A stretch of 64,000 nucleotides of DNA from Atherinomorus stipes (GCA_023101725.1 JALJCO010009077.1:62001-126000), one strand, 5' to 3'; counted from the first letter of the stretch, positions 23,636 to 36,531 are shown. Numbers and translations: made by a program. Notes: generated from the letters alone by a model not told the origin.

Positions 23636-26600
23636 ATGGTAAGTCTCAGTCAATGGTAATTTCAGCAACAGGCCTTTTTTTTTATAACGTTGGTGATGTT
23701 TAACTCCACTATTATCTGCTGACGTTATCAAGTGGTTCCTGTTCGTTAGCCTAGTTGCTAAAGGCAGCTTGCTAACCTCCTAAAACAGTGTATATCTTTA
23801 TGGTTCATATTCTGATATTTGTTTGTGGATTACAGGTTTCCGTGATTAACACAGTGGATACCTCTCACGAGGATATGATCGTAAGTACTCCAGTTTTATA
23901 TTTTTTATTAATATATTGGTACGACTTGGTGCTTAAGGCTAACGTTAGCATTTAGTGTTGTTGAATGAAATTGCTTGAATGAAATCCGTTGTCATACCGA
24001 ATTATGTAACTATCTATCCAGCTGTGCGATGTAGCTTTAATCTTCTGCATATTTTAGTCTGTAGCTATATATTTATTAGCCACTGTTGCCTCTTTAATGT
24101 GCTGAAATAATCAGAGAATGCGTAAGAGTTAAATTAATAAGCTTGATTTCAGTTTCTACCTTCTTCTCTGTGTACTTGTAAACCTCCCCTGAGAAAATTA
24201 ACTTTAAAACTATGATAGATATAAAATATGCAGTTATTAAAGCAAAGAAATGGTTTGATTCCATAATAACTTCTTTCTAAATGGTGCAATCCAACCAGGA
24301 ACAATAAGTGTTTGGAAAAGTTCAGTTGCTTTTTCATTTTGTGGGTAAATATAAATGTATCGTCTGCACCACACTCATGCTAAAATTAGCTTTATTTCAA
24401 ACAGAAATGCGCTGAAAATGTTTAAAGAACATTAACCTGTTATAGACTCATCAATTCAGTTGTTATATTTGAGTTCATTCTGGTTTTTGCTGCTGTGAAA
24501 AGAAACTAGGGGCAAGTGGAAAATTCATTATCTCCTATTGTGCGGTCTGTCTCAGCACGATGCCCAAATGGATTACTATGGGACTCGACTTGCCACCTGC
24601 TCCTCTGACCGCACCGTCAAGATCTTTGATGTCAGGAATGGGGGACAGATATTGGTGGCAGATCTCAGAGGGTGAGAAACCAAAGCTCTACATATAAACC
24701 AGAAGAAAAGGGTGGCACCGTTGGGGCCACCACAATTCTTACAAAATTGTCTGATTGTGGTTATTCAGCGTAATCTCAATTATTTTTTGCAGTCATCATA
24801 ACTGTCTTTATCCAGTTGTACAGAAATGGACAAATCAAACAAACTATAAATCTCATGTTTTCACATTTTTTTTGCTCTTAAAGCAACAGACCAGCATGCT
24901 TTTAATGACATCTTGATTTCTGTCTTCTGCAGCATAATGAGTTTTACTGTCACCCAGTGTTTATTTCAAGTTGCTCCAGATGAATTAGATCAGTTGCTTA
25001 CCAACATGCATCATTATTATTATTATTATTATAGACTTGATTTCCAAGCCAAATGCCTGATGTGGTAACATTTCTGCTTTTAAGCCAAATGAAAAGCGAG
25101 TACCCATCTGACATATTTGCAGCTTAAAGGTTGTTGTAAGCAGTGTCAACACAGCTAACTTAAATCATTATCTTTGAAGGGATGTAACGATTACCGGTAA
25201 AATGGTTAATCGTGATAAAATTCCCAACGATTAGTGATGCCGTTTCAAATTTCAATTATCGTTAAAACCGTGACTGATTGTTGCACTTAGAGAAACTCCC
25301 AGTGATGCTGCTCATTGACTGGAAAAGGAGCAGCAGTCACAGTTTGCAATCTTTAATTTATGAAAACATGGCAGAAGGCAACAAGGTGGACAGTGCTCTT
25401 GAGATTTTTCCCCCGTTAAAAAGGACAAAGTAGACGTTTAGACCCATTTTGGATATTTTTTAAAGATGGTGGGGGGTATTTCTATAATACCGTGATAAAA
25501 ATGATAACCGTGATCAATTTGGTCACAATAACGGTGATATAAAATTTTCATATCATTACATCCCTATATCTTTGCCTCCACTGCCCCACCCAGTTCGCTG
25601 ACTTGGAATAAAAGCTGCAGCTGCAGGTCCTTCTTGGCAACCAGCTTTGGCTGAGGCTTTCAAACAAGTGACTCAATGAACATGGTTTATAGCCAAAGAG
25701 GTGCAGCCATTTAACAGAAAACCAGCTTTTAAAGGAATTTTGCAAAAGTATGATAAGCAGTATTCATTATCATCTTGAAAACTGCATTCCCCAACATATA
25801 CAACTGAAGGAAGAATGACAGTCTCAAAGATTTGAAAGACATTGACTTTAATCAGCCATTACAATTCTAAACAAAAACAAAGGAATATATTCATACATTC
25901 ATTCATTTGAAATATCATAATTGTGACATCATTACCATGTACTCGTGCATATCACAGTTGCAGCCATAGTAAGAGCTAAAGCTGCAGTATGTTCATGTTT
26001 AATATGTTCTCAAGTAATGAAGTAGCCAAGTAAAAACTATAGACCTGTATCTTTCCGGAGGTTTTCAGTCTGAACATACTGTTACATGAAAGTGCACATT
26101 TCTAATATTGGTGTTTGATGAAGATGTGTGTTTCTGGACTAGGCACGAGGGTCCAGTGTGGCAGGTTGCTTGGGCCCACCCAATGTTCGGCAACATCCTG
26201 GCTTCCTGCTCCTATGACCGTAAAGTCATCATCTGGAAGGAGGAGAATGTATCCTGGGACAAGATGTATGAATACACTGGACATGAGTCATCAGGTCAGT
26301 ACTTCAGTATGATGCATACGTGAATGTAAGCTTATGTAAAAATTAGGTATGCTCTTTTCCCCCAATATGCCTGTGGCCCCCTAGAGATGATGTGCAGGTG
26401 CTCTTTAGTCTGGGAATTCTTTGTCATATTGTATAAAGCTTCTATTTAATATCTTAGATTAGCACACTTAATTACAGGGTCCTTTTTAATTTGAAGTTGA
26501 GGTTATTTAGTTTAAGCTTAATATTATTAAATGTTATGGTTTGGCCATATGGCAGCAGTGTAACATTTGAGCTTCTTCATAAATAAATATTACTATATTG

Positions 26601-29591
26601 GGATATCATAGCTCAGTTAGCTTTTTCAGTCTACCTCCCCCGCCCCCTATTTGTTTTAAGAACTAAGACTGGACTAGAAGTAAGACATGAAGCTTATATT
26701 ATCAGTCTGGAGATGCAGACATATGTGGATAAAGTTGCTGTTTCTCCTCTCCATAGCTACAGGACATCTGGATATTTCTGTGTAGACATCGATCTGTTGG
26801 TTGGGCCAGCAGATCTGTTTGTCTTGTCAGCTATTAATGAATTGGTTTTAAAAACTGTTTTAAAGTTCTTTAAACTGTTTGTGGAGACAATAGCTGCGTT
26901 TACATGGCACAATTTTGATCCGATCAAACGCCAATCAGAATAAATGTAAACATGTCAGCTGATCCGATCGGCCTCAATCGGAAAGAATTTCCAATCCGAT
27001 CGAGAGGGGTGGTTTAAACCTTTTTACGATCCGATCAGCAGAAAAAAATGCTCGTTATTCCATTGCTGGTCTCAAACAGTTATTCCAATCATTTCTGTGG
27101 AATTTTGTCTCTGCGCATGCTTGAACCACGTGGGGGTTGCGTGACGTAGCAGATTCAGGGAAGACGGCAGAAGCAAAACACAACAGGACTTTGCTGGGAA
27201 ACCCCAGATAGCAAAGGACAGCGCCGCGGATCTGCGGCAGCTGTGCTGTTCGCCACGGATCCGCCTTGCACAGTCATGTAGGAGTTCGCTTGCACAGCAG
27301 AATGGATCCGCTGATGATCCGCATTCTGACTGGAAACTCTGCTGTTAGGCGGAGCAAAGGCAGACCTAAAGCTGTAGCTGCACCTTTGCCCGGATCCATT
27401 CATGATCATGTGCTTCAGCCGCGGGTCCAGTACGGACCCGTTATATGGCGTGTTTTTTTTAAATAATGATTATTGAGCATTTCAACTGTCAAAAGATTAT
27501 GCATTTAAAAAGAAAACTCCTCTTCTTACGATCCAGGAGCCATTGCGCATGTCAAAAGCATTACAAAAATATCTGTCCATCAAGTAAATACAACCGATCG
27601 GATCACTTTTCCACTGTCCATGTAAACATGTCAGCTGGACGCTCCGATCGGAAAGATTTCAATCGGATAGATGAATTATTTGTCCATGTAAACGTAGCTA
27701 ATGATGTTGTTGTTAACTCTGTTCCTGTGTGTCTACAGTGAACTCTGTCTGCTGGGGTCCCTATGAATTTGGTCTAATCCTGGCCTGTGGCAGCTCAGAT
27801 GGAGCAATTTCCCTTCTCACATTTACTGGAGATCAACAGTGGGACGTGAAGAAAATCAGCAATGCACACACTGTGAGTCAGTCGCACGGCACAGCTTAGT
27901 TTGTTTTATGGTGAACCGTCTGTCAGAAGTGCAGCAGTGAGCTGTTTTTTGTTTCTTTTTTGCTGCAGATTGGCTGTAATGCAGTGAGCTGGGCTCCTGC
28001 TGTGATTCCAGGGAGCCTGATCGATCAGCCATCAGGACAAAAACCAAACTATGTCAAACGCTTTGTCTCTGGAGGCTGTGACAATTTGGTTAAACTGTGG
28101 AAGTAAGTAATTGTTTAGCAGGTTTGTGCTGCAGCTGTCACACAATTTGATCAAGTGTTTAAATCAGTGTTTGACATAGATAATTAGCACTTTTCTTAAA
28201 AAAGATGCAGGAATTTCAATTCCCAAAAATCTAGTTGTGGTAAAATTTCCTCCAGTGTGTTTTCCAACAGCCCAGAGAGGATTTATTTACTCACAGATGT
28301 TGTAGCTGATCTATTAAAAGAATCAACTTTATTATCAGGCAGTAAAATCTGTGAGTTGTTCCTTCCTGATAAGAGCCACAAAGTACAACTAATCAGTGAT
28401 TGTGATCAGTGATGTTTAGGAATCCTTTCCAAGAATTCCTGAACATCTAGCATATCTTCCTCTAAAGCAGGTGTTGCTATGCCACATTTATAAGATGTTG
28501 AAGTATCACAGTAAAGTTTGAGTTACATGCTAGTTATTCAGTTGAACTGAGTTTACCAGTAAAATATTTTTGTTAAATAAAAGGCTGGTGTAGCTGACAG
28601 TTGATCACCAAATAATTACTGATTACCATTTTCTACCTGCAGAGAAGAGGATGGTCAGTGGAAGGAGGACCAGAAGCTGGAGGCACACAGTGACTGGGTG
28701 AGAGATGTTGGCTGGGCTCCTTCCATTGGTCTTCCCACCAGCACCATTGCCAGCTGCTCCCAGGTGAGATGTGATGAATTTGGAAGGGTCATATGTGTTT
28801 TCCACCAAGATTGGACCTTTTCTATCTTACAGAATGTACAATACTCCTTTTCTTTTAGTAATTAATTTCTTCTTTTGAGTGTTTCTACTTCATGTTGAAT
28901 TCTTCATTTGTACCACTAGGTGGAGCCAGAGATAAAGTCCATCATTATAATTGTTCATAATGAATGTGGAATATAAAAAAACATACAACATACAACCTGG
29001 ATTAGTGAATAAAACCCAGAATATACTCATCAGGTAGTAATTAAATATTTGCTGTGCCTCTTACAGGATGGACGTGTGTTTATCTGGACATGTGACGACC
29101 CTGCAGGCAACACCTGGACGGCCAAATTGCTCCACAAGTTCAACGATGTGGTCTGGCACGTCAGCTGGTCTATCACTGGGAATATACTGGCTGTTTCTGG
29201 TGGAGACAACAAGGTAAAGGATATTTAGATTTGTACAGCTGCCTTTCTCCTACTAATGCTACTAATCAAAATAGACAAAACGACAAAGAACAGAAATATG
29301 TCATTTCCAAGAATCCATCTTTTTGGGATCCGCTGTTTTATGGGGTGTTGTTTAAAGTTTGATGTCTATCAAGGCAACAAATTCTCCAATACAACTCTTT
29401 GTCTGAAATGGCACAACAACCAAAACGACAAACTGGCTTGTGCAGCTTTCTAAACTTGTCATTATTTTCATTACTTGTAGGTGACATTGTGGAAGGAGTC
29501 AATGGATGGTCAGTGGGCATGTATCAGTGATGTCAGCAAAGGCCAGGGCGCCGTCTCCACCATCACAGACACCCAACAGAATGAGCAGTGA
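23636..29591 (+). CDS. sec13: SEC13, COPII and nuclear-pore WD40 protein
   Basis: Six-bladed WD40 propeller that pairs with SEC31 in the COPII outer coat and with NUP96 in the Y-complex of the nuclear pore. It is also part of GATOR2. Coding exons: 23636-23638, 23836-23880, 24556-24671, 26143-26294, 27739-27872, 27969-28102, 28643-28763, 29067-29213, 29481-29591. The phases join into 320 aa, close to the usual 322. The first coding exon is the ATG alone, directly followed by GTAAGT. The protein then reads [20 protein letters not shown]. Blade motifs seen include [10 protein letters not shown] (residues 32-41), [12 protein letters not shown] (76-87), [24 protein letters not shown] and SGGDNKVTLWKE. 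The end is DTQQNEQ. No frameshift or lost splice site is seen. It is divergent from CAND2. A decayed copy of its last exon lies at 44637-44950. Confidence 0.97.
25177..25566. mobile_element. hAT-like MITE in SEC13 intron 3
   Basis: This 390-bp element has terminal inverted repeats AAGGGATGTAACGAT and (inverse) TAGGGATGTAATGAT. The 8-bp direct repeat TATCTTTG flanks both sides (25169-25176 and 25567-25574). An 8-bp target duplication is the hAT hallmark. There is no transposase frame, so it is non-autonomous. Confidence 0.8.
26892..27699. mobile_element. DNA transposon remnant in SEC13 intron 4
   Basis: The ends are imperfect inverted repeats: AGCTGCGTTTACATGG at the left and CCATGTAAACGTAGCT at the right. 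The trinucleotide AAT occurs on both sides (26889-26891, 27700-27702). Subterminal GATCCGATC/GATCGGA words recur in inverse order. The 808-bp element has no clear transposase. Superfamily is uncertain; the 3-bp flank would allow a PIF/Harbinger-type origin. Confidence 0.65.
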
Positions 29592-30680
29592 CACACACAT
29601 TACACTGGGCCCCATGACCCTACAAGGATGACTTCAGCCTTAAAAGATGGATGAACACACATGCTGGACATTTGGACTGACAACAAAAGCTTGTCTACAG
29701 TGAGGGAGCTCAGATCTGTTTTTCCATTTTGGATGCCTGCTTTCGTCCACATACTCCAGCAAAAGTCTTTCTTAAGATTCAACACGGGAAAGAAAACTCT
29801 GAAGCTCAAAAAAATATCAGTGTTTGGTTTTTCCTGATTCATAACTGCTCTTTTATCAGACGCACTCCACCATCCCTGTTGATTTTTTTTTTCTCCCCCA
29901 AGTTTAAAGGTTTATTTGTTCATGATTGCTGGCCCAAATCAAACATATTAGGCATCTTTATTCATGCTCTGCCTTCCCATGATACTCTGGTGCTCCTGAA
30001 ACATTCCGCCCCCACCAGTGGAGAAGAAAACCACTGACAGCCCACATGATCCAAGCATCCTCCATGGTGACCGTCCCTCAACTTTCAACACTTAATTTCA
30101 CCAAAATGAACTTTGTATTGAAAAGTTCTCCAAACACAAGCCTGTTGTTTTCATCACATTTAATGGCTCTTGCAAAACGAGCTCATTATTTCCTCTGATT
30201 TGTGTCACTCATGACCCAAATCACAGGAAAAAGTATTTAACTGCTCAGTTTAGATTGAAATGAATAAATGATTTATTTCATAATTTAGATTTGGGACCTG
30301 CTTTAATCAATTTCAGTCACAGTCAGAAGTTAAAAATGAACTCGGCCTGTTGACGAGGCATCCCTAAATGAAAGAGTTTTACCTTCTACATGTGGAACCA
30401 GAAACCATGGATATGTTTTTCATAATTAATGTAATTAAATGACTGTTAATGTTAAAACAGTCTCTTTGTTTTCTGTTTTTGGTTCTATTGTCTTTATTTA
30501 TCTAATAATAGTAAAAGTTTGAAAACTGTGGAACATGGGAACATGACGGGTAACTGGTTCATATATTTGTCCTAGTACTGGCCTTGGTGTTTGTTTCATC
30601 TTTGGTTACATCCAGGCTTTTATGTGGGCTTTTAAACTGGCTTTACAATAAGAATAATAAACCGAATAGTTTTTATAGAT
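29592..30680 (+). other. SEC13 3' UTR with two poly-A signals
   Basis: Transcribed region expected after the SEC13 stop. AATAAA is present at 30263-30268 and 30656-30661; either could end the transcript. Parts of the first 450 bases reappear in the fragment at 44637-44950. Confidence 0.6.
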
Positions 30681-32364
30681 TTGTTTTATTTACATTTATT
30701 AGATAGAAGCTCTGCCTTTTTGACATTCTTAGATTTTTCCTATGTACAATTTGAAAAAGTAAATAAGTCACAGAAATGACAAACTGTACAGCCAAACACC
30801 TTGAACCCTTTTCAAAAACACTTACACATGGATAAATGCTACATAAAGGGTACAAACAAATCCATCCATCCATTTTCTATACCCACTTATGGCAATACAG
30901 GGTCATGGGGTGGCTGAAGCTTATTCAGCTGTTATCAGGCGAGAGGCAGCGTGCTCCCTGGTCAGGCTGCTATTCATCACAGGTCAATTTATCAACCCTC
31001 ATAATGTAAATAAATTCATATTGAATCCTTCCAATAAAGCTTGTGATAGATGTAATTTAATAAAGTCATGTGATCTGGCCAATCTGAGGTACGGTCTCAG
31101 ACCAGGAAGCACAACATTTCTCTAACAGATTGGCTTGTAAAGAAGCTGACTTGAAATTGCATAAGTAGTAATAGTTTTTTTTAATGGATAAAAAGTGATG
31201 GAGCTATCATTTCTGTAAGGATTAAATCTTAAAGTATTGCAGAAGAAGATTATTATAAATTGAATAAGTTTTTTATCACCACTGCTTTTTAATAATGTCC
31301 ACAGTAGACTGATTTCTTTCTGCTTGATGTGTCTTTCCTGGATTGAAAGTTGTGGTTAATAACACATAAAATTACTCTGAGAAATGAAGCAACCACTTCC
31401 TGAATCATCTTTTCTGGTGCAGATAAAAATGTTGGCAGCTGCTGACACTTCCTCTTTTACATCTATTGTTTCATTTTTGCCCTTTCTACACCACCTTTCA
31501 CTGGAACGCTCTTTATTCTACAACAGAAAATTTAAATATGGCAGGGGAAGGAATGTGGGGAAGGAATGGCCCCAAAAGGTTGTAAAATCATTTAATAGCA
31601 CATTTGCTCTGTTGTGGCTGAAAACATGACAGTTATGAGCAGTGGCGAGTTAAGATTGTATGCAAGATATATTTCATAAGATACATGAATGAAGCTGATG
31701 AAAGAGAGGAATTTGATTCCTGATAGACTGCTGGCACCTGTTATGTATCCTTTGACATGTGAGGACCAGGTTATGAGTGTCCAAGCACTGACGTATTAAA
31801 AGATACCCCAGGTCACAGAGATCTTAGGGTGATGTCAGATGAATCAGGTGACCAGTAAAATAGTATCATCAGCTCCCTTTATAGAAGACTATGCTGTGGC
31901 TGAAAGATGATGTCAGTGATGAAGATGAGTTTTCATCTACTTTTATTCCAGAAGCTACTGCAGACTTCACCACAGACTCATAAACAGAAGGACGGTCTGG
32001 TTATCAGGTGTGGGCACCTGGGGTGCTCCTGTCCAGTTATACTTGACTGCAGATGAGTAAAAGTTACAAACTGTTGCACTTAAGCACTTCAGAGAACTAT
32101 AGTGATGATGGGGAAAAAAATCAAGCTCATCTGCATTTAGTTATAATTAATTCTAATTGTCCAGTTTTAGTTCAGAGTCCAATTCTAATTGGACTAGAAA
32201 GCCGTATGGTGGGATGTTCATTGAAGTTGGAAGTCTGAATTTCCCAGTTTATTTGAAGTGCTCATAGTTGTTGAACAAAGAACAATTTGCAGATTGTATT
32301 CAAAGAACAATATTTGCTTAAATCTTAAACTGTAGCAGAAAGCGAACAATGCATGGTGAAATGT
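30681..32364. other. Intergenic, no gene recognised
   Basis: AT-rich sequence between SEC13 and the nested transposon block. Apart from the dispersed repeat at 30866-30990 I recognise nothing. Two inverse AATAAA words near 30684-30703 could belong to a minus-strand transcript, but no exon supports that. Confidence 0.4.
30866..30990 (-). repeat. Fish-wide dispersed repeat, copy 2
   Basis: Starts CCATCCATCCATTTTCTATA, followed by a diverged 'cagggtcatggggtggctg' block and TATCAGGCGAGAGGC. It is the inverse of the repeat at 20390-20640 and a diverged sister of 33122-33251. Confidence 0.7.
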
Positions 32365-32969
32365 AGACTCATGGCCACTTTATTAGGTACACCCTGTTGT
32401 TACCAGGTTGGACCATTTCCTCTTTTTCTTTCAGAACTGCATTAATTCCTTGTGGCAATTCTACAAGGTGTTGGAGACATTTTGCTCCATATTAACAGGG
32501 ATGTGGTGGAATCTCCTGTTTCACCACATCCCAAAGTGATTAACGGATTGAGATCTGGTGACTGTGGAGGCTGTTGGAGTTTTATGAACTCATTGTCACG
32601 TTCAAGAAAGTAGTTGAAGATGATTTGAGCTTGGTGACATGGTGCATTATCCAAATTCTGATCCTGCCATCTGAATGTTGCAGCTGAAATGGAAACTCAT
32701 CAGTCATGGCAATGGTTTTCCATCTAAAAAAAAAAAGGGGAAAAAGAAAAAAAAAAAAAAGGAAAAAAAAAGTCTGTTGTGCAGTTTCAGTGAGTCTGTG
32801 TGAATTGTAGCCTCAATTTCCTGTTCTTAACTGGTAGAAGTGGCACCCAGAGTGGTTTTCTGCTGCTGTAACTTAAATACTCTAAGGTTGAATGTGTTGA
32901 CACTCATTACAACCAAGATATGCCAAATGCCATCTCTGAACACAGATGGTATTTGGAATACCTTAGCTG

Positions 32970-33380
32970 TAATAAGTGTGTGTGTGTGTTCTTCTTATAC
33001 TTGCTACATTGTGAGGACCATTTTGCGCTTTTAACCACAAAGTGAGGACATTTTGGCCGGTCCTCGTTAAATAAAAGCCAAAGTAAAACCCATTTTTGAG
33101 GGTCAAGATTTGGTTTCAGAGTCAGTCAGTCAGTCATTTTCTGTACCGCTTATCCAATTCAGGGTCGCGGGGGTTGCTGGAGCCTATCCCAGCTATTATC
33201 AGGCGAGAGGCGGGGTACACCCTGGACAGGTTGCCAGTCTGTCGCAGGGCCTGGTTTCAGAGTTTGGGTTACAATTAGGTTTTGGTTAGGGTTAGGTTTA
33301 GGCAATCAGTTGTGGTGGTTAGGGTTAGGGTAAGGGGGAATGTATTATGTCAATGTCCTCACAAAGATAGAAGTACAAGG

Positions 33381-33429
<49 letters not shown>

Positions 33430-33470
33430 GGGGGGTTGTTTTTTAACATTTGCCTTTATTTCAACTTGAT
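32970..33470. repeat. GTCCTCAC-type repeat with GGTTAG words, (GT)n and poly-G
   Basis: The block contains TTGTGAGGACCATTTTG, then GGTTAGGGTTAGG-type words (about 33284-33331), AATGTCCTCACAAAGATAG, a (GT) run of about 17 units and about 24 consecutive G (33413-33436). The layout is that of a dispersed fish repeat. The GGTTAG words are internal, not telomeric. It interrupts the Tc1-like element and carries a younger insertion at 33122-33251. Confidence 0.6.
33122..33251 (-). mobile_element. 130-bp retroposon-like insertion with 11-bp target duplication
   Basis: Third copy of the dispersed family (TTTTCTGTACCGCTTATCCA and TATCAGGCGAGAGGCGGGG words). The 11-mer TGGTTTCAGAG flanks it exactly (33111-33121 and 33252-33262). 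A duplication of this length points to retroposition. Confidence 0.8.
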
Positions 33471-33671
33471 CCATTTTTCTGACATCAACAAGGCATTTTT
33501 GTCCAGACTGGATATTTTCTCTTTTTCAGACTATTCTCTGTAAACCCTAGAGATGGTTGTGTATAAAAATCCCAGTAGATCGGCTGTAAGGACCATGCCA
33601 CATTCAAAGTCACTAAAATCCCCTTTCTTCCTCATTCTGATGCTAAACATGACTATATGTTTAAACATACT

Positions 33672-35124
33672 GGCCCTCATTTATCAAACGATCGTACGAC
33701 GAAAATCTGTGCGTACGACCATTTCCACGCAAGACTCGGCATTTATCAATTTGAACGTGAACGCAGGATACGATCAAATCCTCACGACAGCTCTGAGTTC
33801 GTGTACGCAAGTTTGAGTCAGTGAGGGTTGGCAGCACAGCACAGCAGAACATGAAAATATTTATTAACCAAACCGCAAACTGTCATTTAATCATAAGTAT
33901 TCACATATCAGCACTAAGAATGAACCCATTTGCAAAAGAAAGGGAAAAAGGGAATGTAGAAAGTATTCACAAAATTACAAAAATAGCTGTGACTAAATTT
34001 AATTCCTCCATTTATCTCAACAAATTATTAAAATCATTAACATATAGTTCTAGGAGACAAGTGCTTTTCACTCTTCGTGCATCTCCTCACCCCGCTGGTA
34101 AAACTGTAACTGCATCAATACGCACACATGCGCAGGTGCCCAGGTGGAGCGCTGCTTCGGGCTGCAGGAAGGCAGGTGGGTGTCGGACGGTCCGACTCGG
34201 ACCCGGCGGGATGAAACACTGCTTTAGACTCTGAGAAAATCTACAACACTCCTGTGCAGTGCTGCACATCGCTCGGACCGCTGGAGAGTTTTGATAAACA
34301 GTCAGAGAAAAAGATGCGCCGAGAGCCCCCCTGCAGCCCCCACTAGGCTGTATGGAGGAGACCGGAGCTGATCCGTCATTTCTAATAACTTATCTATACT
34401 TTAAAGTTGTATAAGTGCTCAGTCAGTAGACTGTCCCTATCTTTTCAAATGCAAGTTATCTTTTTTCCGTCCCTGTCTGGTTCAGGCTTGGATCTGACCG
34501 GCATCCACCTGTCACCTGTTAGAGCGCATGTGGGGGGGGGGGGACGGTGAAACGTCTTTTGGTGGTGGCAAGTTGCTTTTTCTTGACCCATTGACTAAAG
34601 AATTGTGACGTTGCCATCGGATGTGGGCTATTATTAAATTTCATAACTAACAAAACGAATAAACCATATCAGCCAGGCCTTGATTGAGACTTTTATTAAT
34701 ATCTCAGCCGGTCGTTCACACTGGTCAGGTTGACTGATCCTCTTCCGTGCAGCGTTTTTGTGCACGTCTCTGACTCCGGTTTTTAAGCTGCCAAACAGCA
34801 CCTGTTTAATCTTTGTCACCTCACAAATGAGGAATTCTGTCTTGATCCCCCCAAAAGTTTCTTTTTTGGCAGAATCTCTCCTCTCCATGGTTCAACCTCA
34901 CCGGGTGAAGCCTCATCATTATGCATGTTTAAGGGGCGTAACCGTGGGCGTGACATTTAAATGACGATGGACTTCAGCTGTGGAATTTATCAAGACTCTT
35001 TTGTTCGTACGACGAGATTGGACCGATACGAACGTTTTAATAAATCGCACGTGGGTCCAATCGTACGACCATTTTTACGATCAGATGTGCGACCATTTCG
35101 ACGATCGTTTGATAAATGAGGGCC
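33672..35124. mobile_element. PIF/Harbinger-like non-autonomous element
   Basis: Long inverted ends: GGCCCTCATTTATCAAACGA at the left and its complement at the right (GATAAATGAGGGCC). The trinucleotide ACT lies on both sides (33669-33671, 35125-35127), and subterminal words such as GATCGTACGAC recur. On the minus strand at about 34888-34634 a short frame contains TEFLICEVTKIKQVLFGSL, which resembles the start of the Myb/SANT-like DNA-binding protein of Harbinger elements. No DDE transposase is present. Confidence 0.7.
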
Positions 35125-35910
35125 ACTGAGTTGCTGCCACGTGACTGTTGGGGTATGAACTTAGCTCTTCTCTTGCCATTTATTTTCCATGTATAAATAC
35201 ATTTATAGTTGTCATTAACTTGTATTTCTAATCTTTCTCTCAGCAGGTGTCCTTTGTTAAAAGCTGTGGTATTTGATGATCCTTCTGTCATGCTCTCTGA
35301 AGCTCAGAACTTCAGCAGGTCTTCTTGAACATGTCTGCATGCCTAAAGGCATTGAGTATTGCCATTAGATTCGCTGATTAACTGTTTGTGTTAACAAACA
35401 ATTGAACAGGTGTGATCGGTGAGTTTAAATACTCCACAAAGACAGAAATACTTGTGTATAGACACAAGAAAATTGCATTTTGAGTTTTTGCTACTGTTAT
35501 TTTTCTTATTGATATGGACTGGTAAACTGGAGGGCTGGTAATGAAAGCATGGGAGGTGAAAACAACCCTGGAGGCACTGGCTGCACTGGGAGTGGAGGTT
35601 TTTGATTTAAAAAAAAAAAAAAAAAGATCAGTAAGATGTTTTCAAGAACACATCTCTTAAGTGTCTACTCCAGCTTCATCTTGTAGTTCTCTTTTCTCTC
35701 TTTGATAGTCAACAACAGCTCTCTTTGATGCTTTACTGCCCCCAGATCTAAACTTCCCCTTCCTCTCGTCTGGGGTTTGTTGTTGGTTAAACAGTCTTGT
35801 CTGAAGAGGAGGGATAAGTGCCTCAGCTGTACTGTATTTACAGAGAGGAAGCGTTTACTGCAGCTGATTGGATTGTTGGGCGTGTCTTAATTTGCATGGC
35901 TTTGTTTGTG

Positions 35911-36031
35911 GCCAATATAGATACTTCCTGCCGGTTTGACAGTTGTTCTGTTTTCTGCAGTTTAGCTTCAGTTTCCTCGCTGACTTAATAGACGTTGCAC
36001 CGTTTCTATTTTGCATATTTCAACTGCGCTG
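35911..36031 (+). promoter_or_regulatory. Promoter and non-coding exon of DNase copy A
   Basis: GCCAATATAGATA (35911-35923) combines a CCAAT box and a weak TATA-like word. About 30 bases on begins a stretch homologous to the 5' region of copy B (TGTTTTCTGCAGTTTAGCTTCAG against TGTTTTCTGCCGTTAGGCTTCAG). The exon ends CTG at 36031, followed by GTGAGAATTTTCCTCTC, which is also shared with copy B. The acceptor before the start codon is GAAG just upstream of TCACTATG. Confidence 0.55.
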
Positions 36032-36531
36032 GTGAGAATTTTCCTCTCTTTGCATCATTTAACTACTTATTATTTTAAAAAAATGCTCTGCATTAGTTAA
36101 TGTAGAATGTCTTGTTTATAGTTTCCAGAGAAACTATAATATGATATATTAATATAATAACTATATTATGAAACCAGAGAACACCCATTCTTGTAGCATT
36201 GTGCATACATACATGGTGATAATTTCAGTTGTTGCTTTAAATCTTCCACTGTAAGAAATTTGAGCAAGATCTAATCAATTTTTTTGGAATAGCAAAAAAG
36301 CTGAATTTAAATTCATGCAGTGGTGGCAAGAATATTCCTAAAAATAAGATCAAGTTTGACTTGAACACTTAGTTCAGTTTTCATTTTGTTCTTCTTTTAC
36401 TCCACCATACTGCAAAGTGGGAAACATTAAACTTGCTGCTGATAAAGCATTTACATGCAAAAGATGTCTGGTTAAACCTAGTTAAACCACTGAAATGCAT
36501 TAAGCTATCTGCTGCCTTGTCTTTTTTTTCT

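Larger units (their letters stand above)
32365..35424 (-). mobile_element. Old Tc1/mariner-like element, split by later insertions
   Basis: The left end GGCCACTTTATTAGGTACAC is a common fish Tc1-like terminus. On the minus strand (about 32654-32442) the translation shows DNAPCHQAQII and PPQSPDLNPL, the DDE-transposase words usually read DNAPCH and SPDLNPIE; stops and shifts follow. Further internal segments are recognisable at 32655-32960, 33470-33650 and 35290-35424. The gaps between them are filled by two younger insertions (about 32970-33470 and 33672-35124). The copy is dead. Confidence 0.7.

Noticed and set aside
31880..31981. Short acidic open stretch resembling the start of a piggyBac-type protein
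   Set aside because: It is only about 25 codons and no other part of such a gene is nearby.
33284..33331. Interstitial telomere repeat
   Set aside because: The GGTTAG words are few, irregular, and part of a known-looking dispersed repeat.
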